DNA of 6,131 bases. Origin: CAYXFZ01 sp964464385. Lineage in GTDB: Bacteria; Planctomycetota; UBA1135. Below the pieces are notes generated by a model. It saw only the letters and a list, made by a program, of their open reading frames with translations, did not search any database and was not told where the DNA came from. A program made the position numbers and the translations under genes. Within the stretch, counting starts at the first letter, position 1. Each line of letters opens with the position of its first letter. Location of the stretch: positions 1 through 6,131 of the forward strand of contig CAYXFZ010000108.1 of assembly GCA_964464385.1 (NCBI GenBank), in the 5' to 3' direction. Positions 5,442-6,131 of this stretch are shown here, piece after piece.

Positions 5442-6131
5442 CAGGGGGAAGGCAGAGAAATCGTCACCCGGAATCCTCCCTTTTGCCGATTTTCCACCTC
5501 GATTTCCCCACCCAATTGGGCAATGGTGGCGTGGGCTAGGGCCAAACCCAAGCCACTGCCTTGGCCGATCTCTTTGCCAGTGACAAAGGGCTCAAACAAA
5601 TGCGGCAGAAGATCCGGCGGGGCACCGGGACCATCATCTTCCAGTTGCACCCACACACCACCATCACGAGGACGAGCCTGAATCCGAATCCCACCTTGGC
5701 GCAAGCCGGCCTGATCCATGGCATCCAATGCATTGTTCACCAAATTCAAAAAGACCGGGAACAAATCCCCAACGGAACCGCGCACCGGCAAGGGAGACGT
5801 GCCCAAATCCAAATCCAATTTTCGATCTTTCAGGCGACTGGCCAAGAAATCAGGCAAGTCGGCAAGAGCGTCTTGCAGGAGGCAGTCACCCGAGTCGGCA
5901 TGAGCAGGAGTGAGGTGCAAAAGCCGCTGCAAAAGGTGACCCATGCGGGAAAGCGCATCGCTGACCAAGCCAACCCATCGTTGACCACGGGAGGAGTTGG
6001 CTTCTTGGCGCAGAACATCCAAGCCCTGAGTTGCACCCGCCAAGGGCGAATTGATTTCGTGCGCCAAACCGGCCGCCAAGGTTCCGAGCGCGGCCAAGCG
6101 ATCTTGACGGGAAGCGCGCCGTTCCGCCTCG
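5441..6131 (-). CDS. Sensor histidine kinase, C-terminal part (5' end outside window)
   Basis: The 229 visible residues form the transmitter core of a two-component sensor kinase. A coiled start (EAERRASRQD) leads into the dimerisation/phosphoacceptor helix with the H-box LAAGLAHEINSPL; the phosphorylated histidine is visible residue 24. The HATPase_c domain follows with the N-box FLNLVNNALDAM (127-138), G1 box DDGPG (165-169), F-box LFEPFV (178-183) and G2 box GQGSGLGLALAH (190-201), ending in FRVTISLPSP. All catalytic boxes are intact. The H-box and the HEINSPL sequence resemble NtrB/ZraS-type kinases, which usually pair with NtrC-type response regulators, but the partner and any sensory domain lie beyond the right edge. 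The frame stays open to the window edge; an in-frame TTG at 6097 falls inside the H-box helix and is not a credible start. The stop overlaps the start of the CNNM gene, hinting that the kinase and transporter are made together. Confidence 0.95.
   Translation of the reverse strand, partial: EAERRASRQDRLAALGTLAAGLAHEINSPLAGATQGLDVLRQEANSSRGQRWVGLVSDALSRMGHLLQRLLHLTPAHADSGDCLLQDALADLPDFLASRLKDRKLDLDLGTSPLPVRGSVGDLFPVFLNLVNNALDAMDQAGLRQGGIRIQARPRDGGVWVQLEDDGPGAPPDLLPHLFEPFVTGKEIGQGSGLGLALAHATIAQLGGEIEVENRQKGGFRVTISLPSP

Noticed and set aside
5441..6097. Histidine kinase beginning at TTG 6097 as a complete short protein
   Set aside because: The frame is open to the window edge and the codons before 6097 continue the coiled helix into the H-box, so the gene is simply cut by the window.

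Overview
All recognisable genes in this 6.1 kb window lie on the minus strand and form one tightly packed block of eight genes, two of them cut by the window edges. In transcription order (right to left): the C-terminal part of a sensor histidine kinase; a full-length CNNM/CBS/CorC-type membrane protein; a second, shortened CNNM-type membrane protein; a small secreted or membrane-anchored protein; a protein with an N-terminal helix-turn-helix, an acidic linker and a C-terminal membrane helix; a lipoprotein with a formylglycine-generating-enzyme-like (SUMF1) fold; the 16S rRNA dimethyladenosine transferase RsmA (KsgA); and the N-terminal third of DNA primase DnaG.

Spacing: the histidine kinase stop and first CNNM start share one base (TGATG). 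The two CNNM genes overlap by 4 bp (ATGA), as do the second CNNM gene and the small-protein gene. After that the gaps are 45, 31, 8 and 13 bp. This supports one co-transcribed unit whose promoter lies upstream of the window. No terminator hairpin or convincing internal promoter was seen, and no stretch of 300 bases lacks a gene. No RNA gene, CRISPR array or mobile element was found.

The DNA is GC-rich by eye (no count made). The HTH-acidic-TM protein and the small secreted protein resemble, from memory, conserved uncharacterised proteins of Planctomycetota, and most starts lack a clear Shine-Dalgarno sequence. A planctomycete or related bacterium is therefore the best guess, but it is inference and no database was searched.

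Functionally the window has two halves. Positions 1486-6131 look like an envelope or ion-homeostasis module: a sensor kinase, two CNNM proteins of a family linked to Mg2+/Co2+ transport, a small exported protein, a possible membrane-tethered DNA- or protein-binding protein, and an exported lipoprotein whose catalytic cysteines appear to be missing. Positions 1-1477 are information-processing housekeeping genes (rsmA, dnaG). The least described parts are the truncated CNNM paralog, the small secreted protein, the HTH-TM protein and the SUMF1-like lipoprotein.
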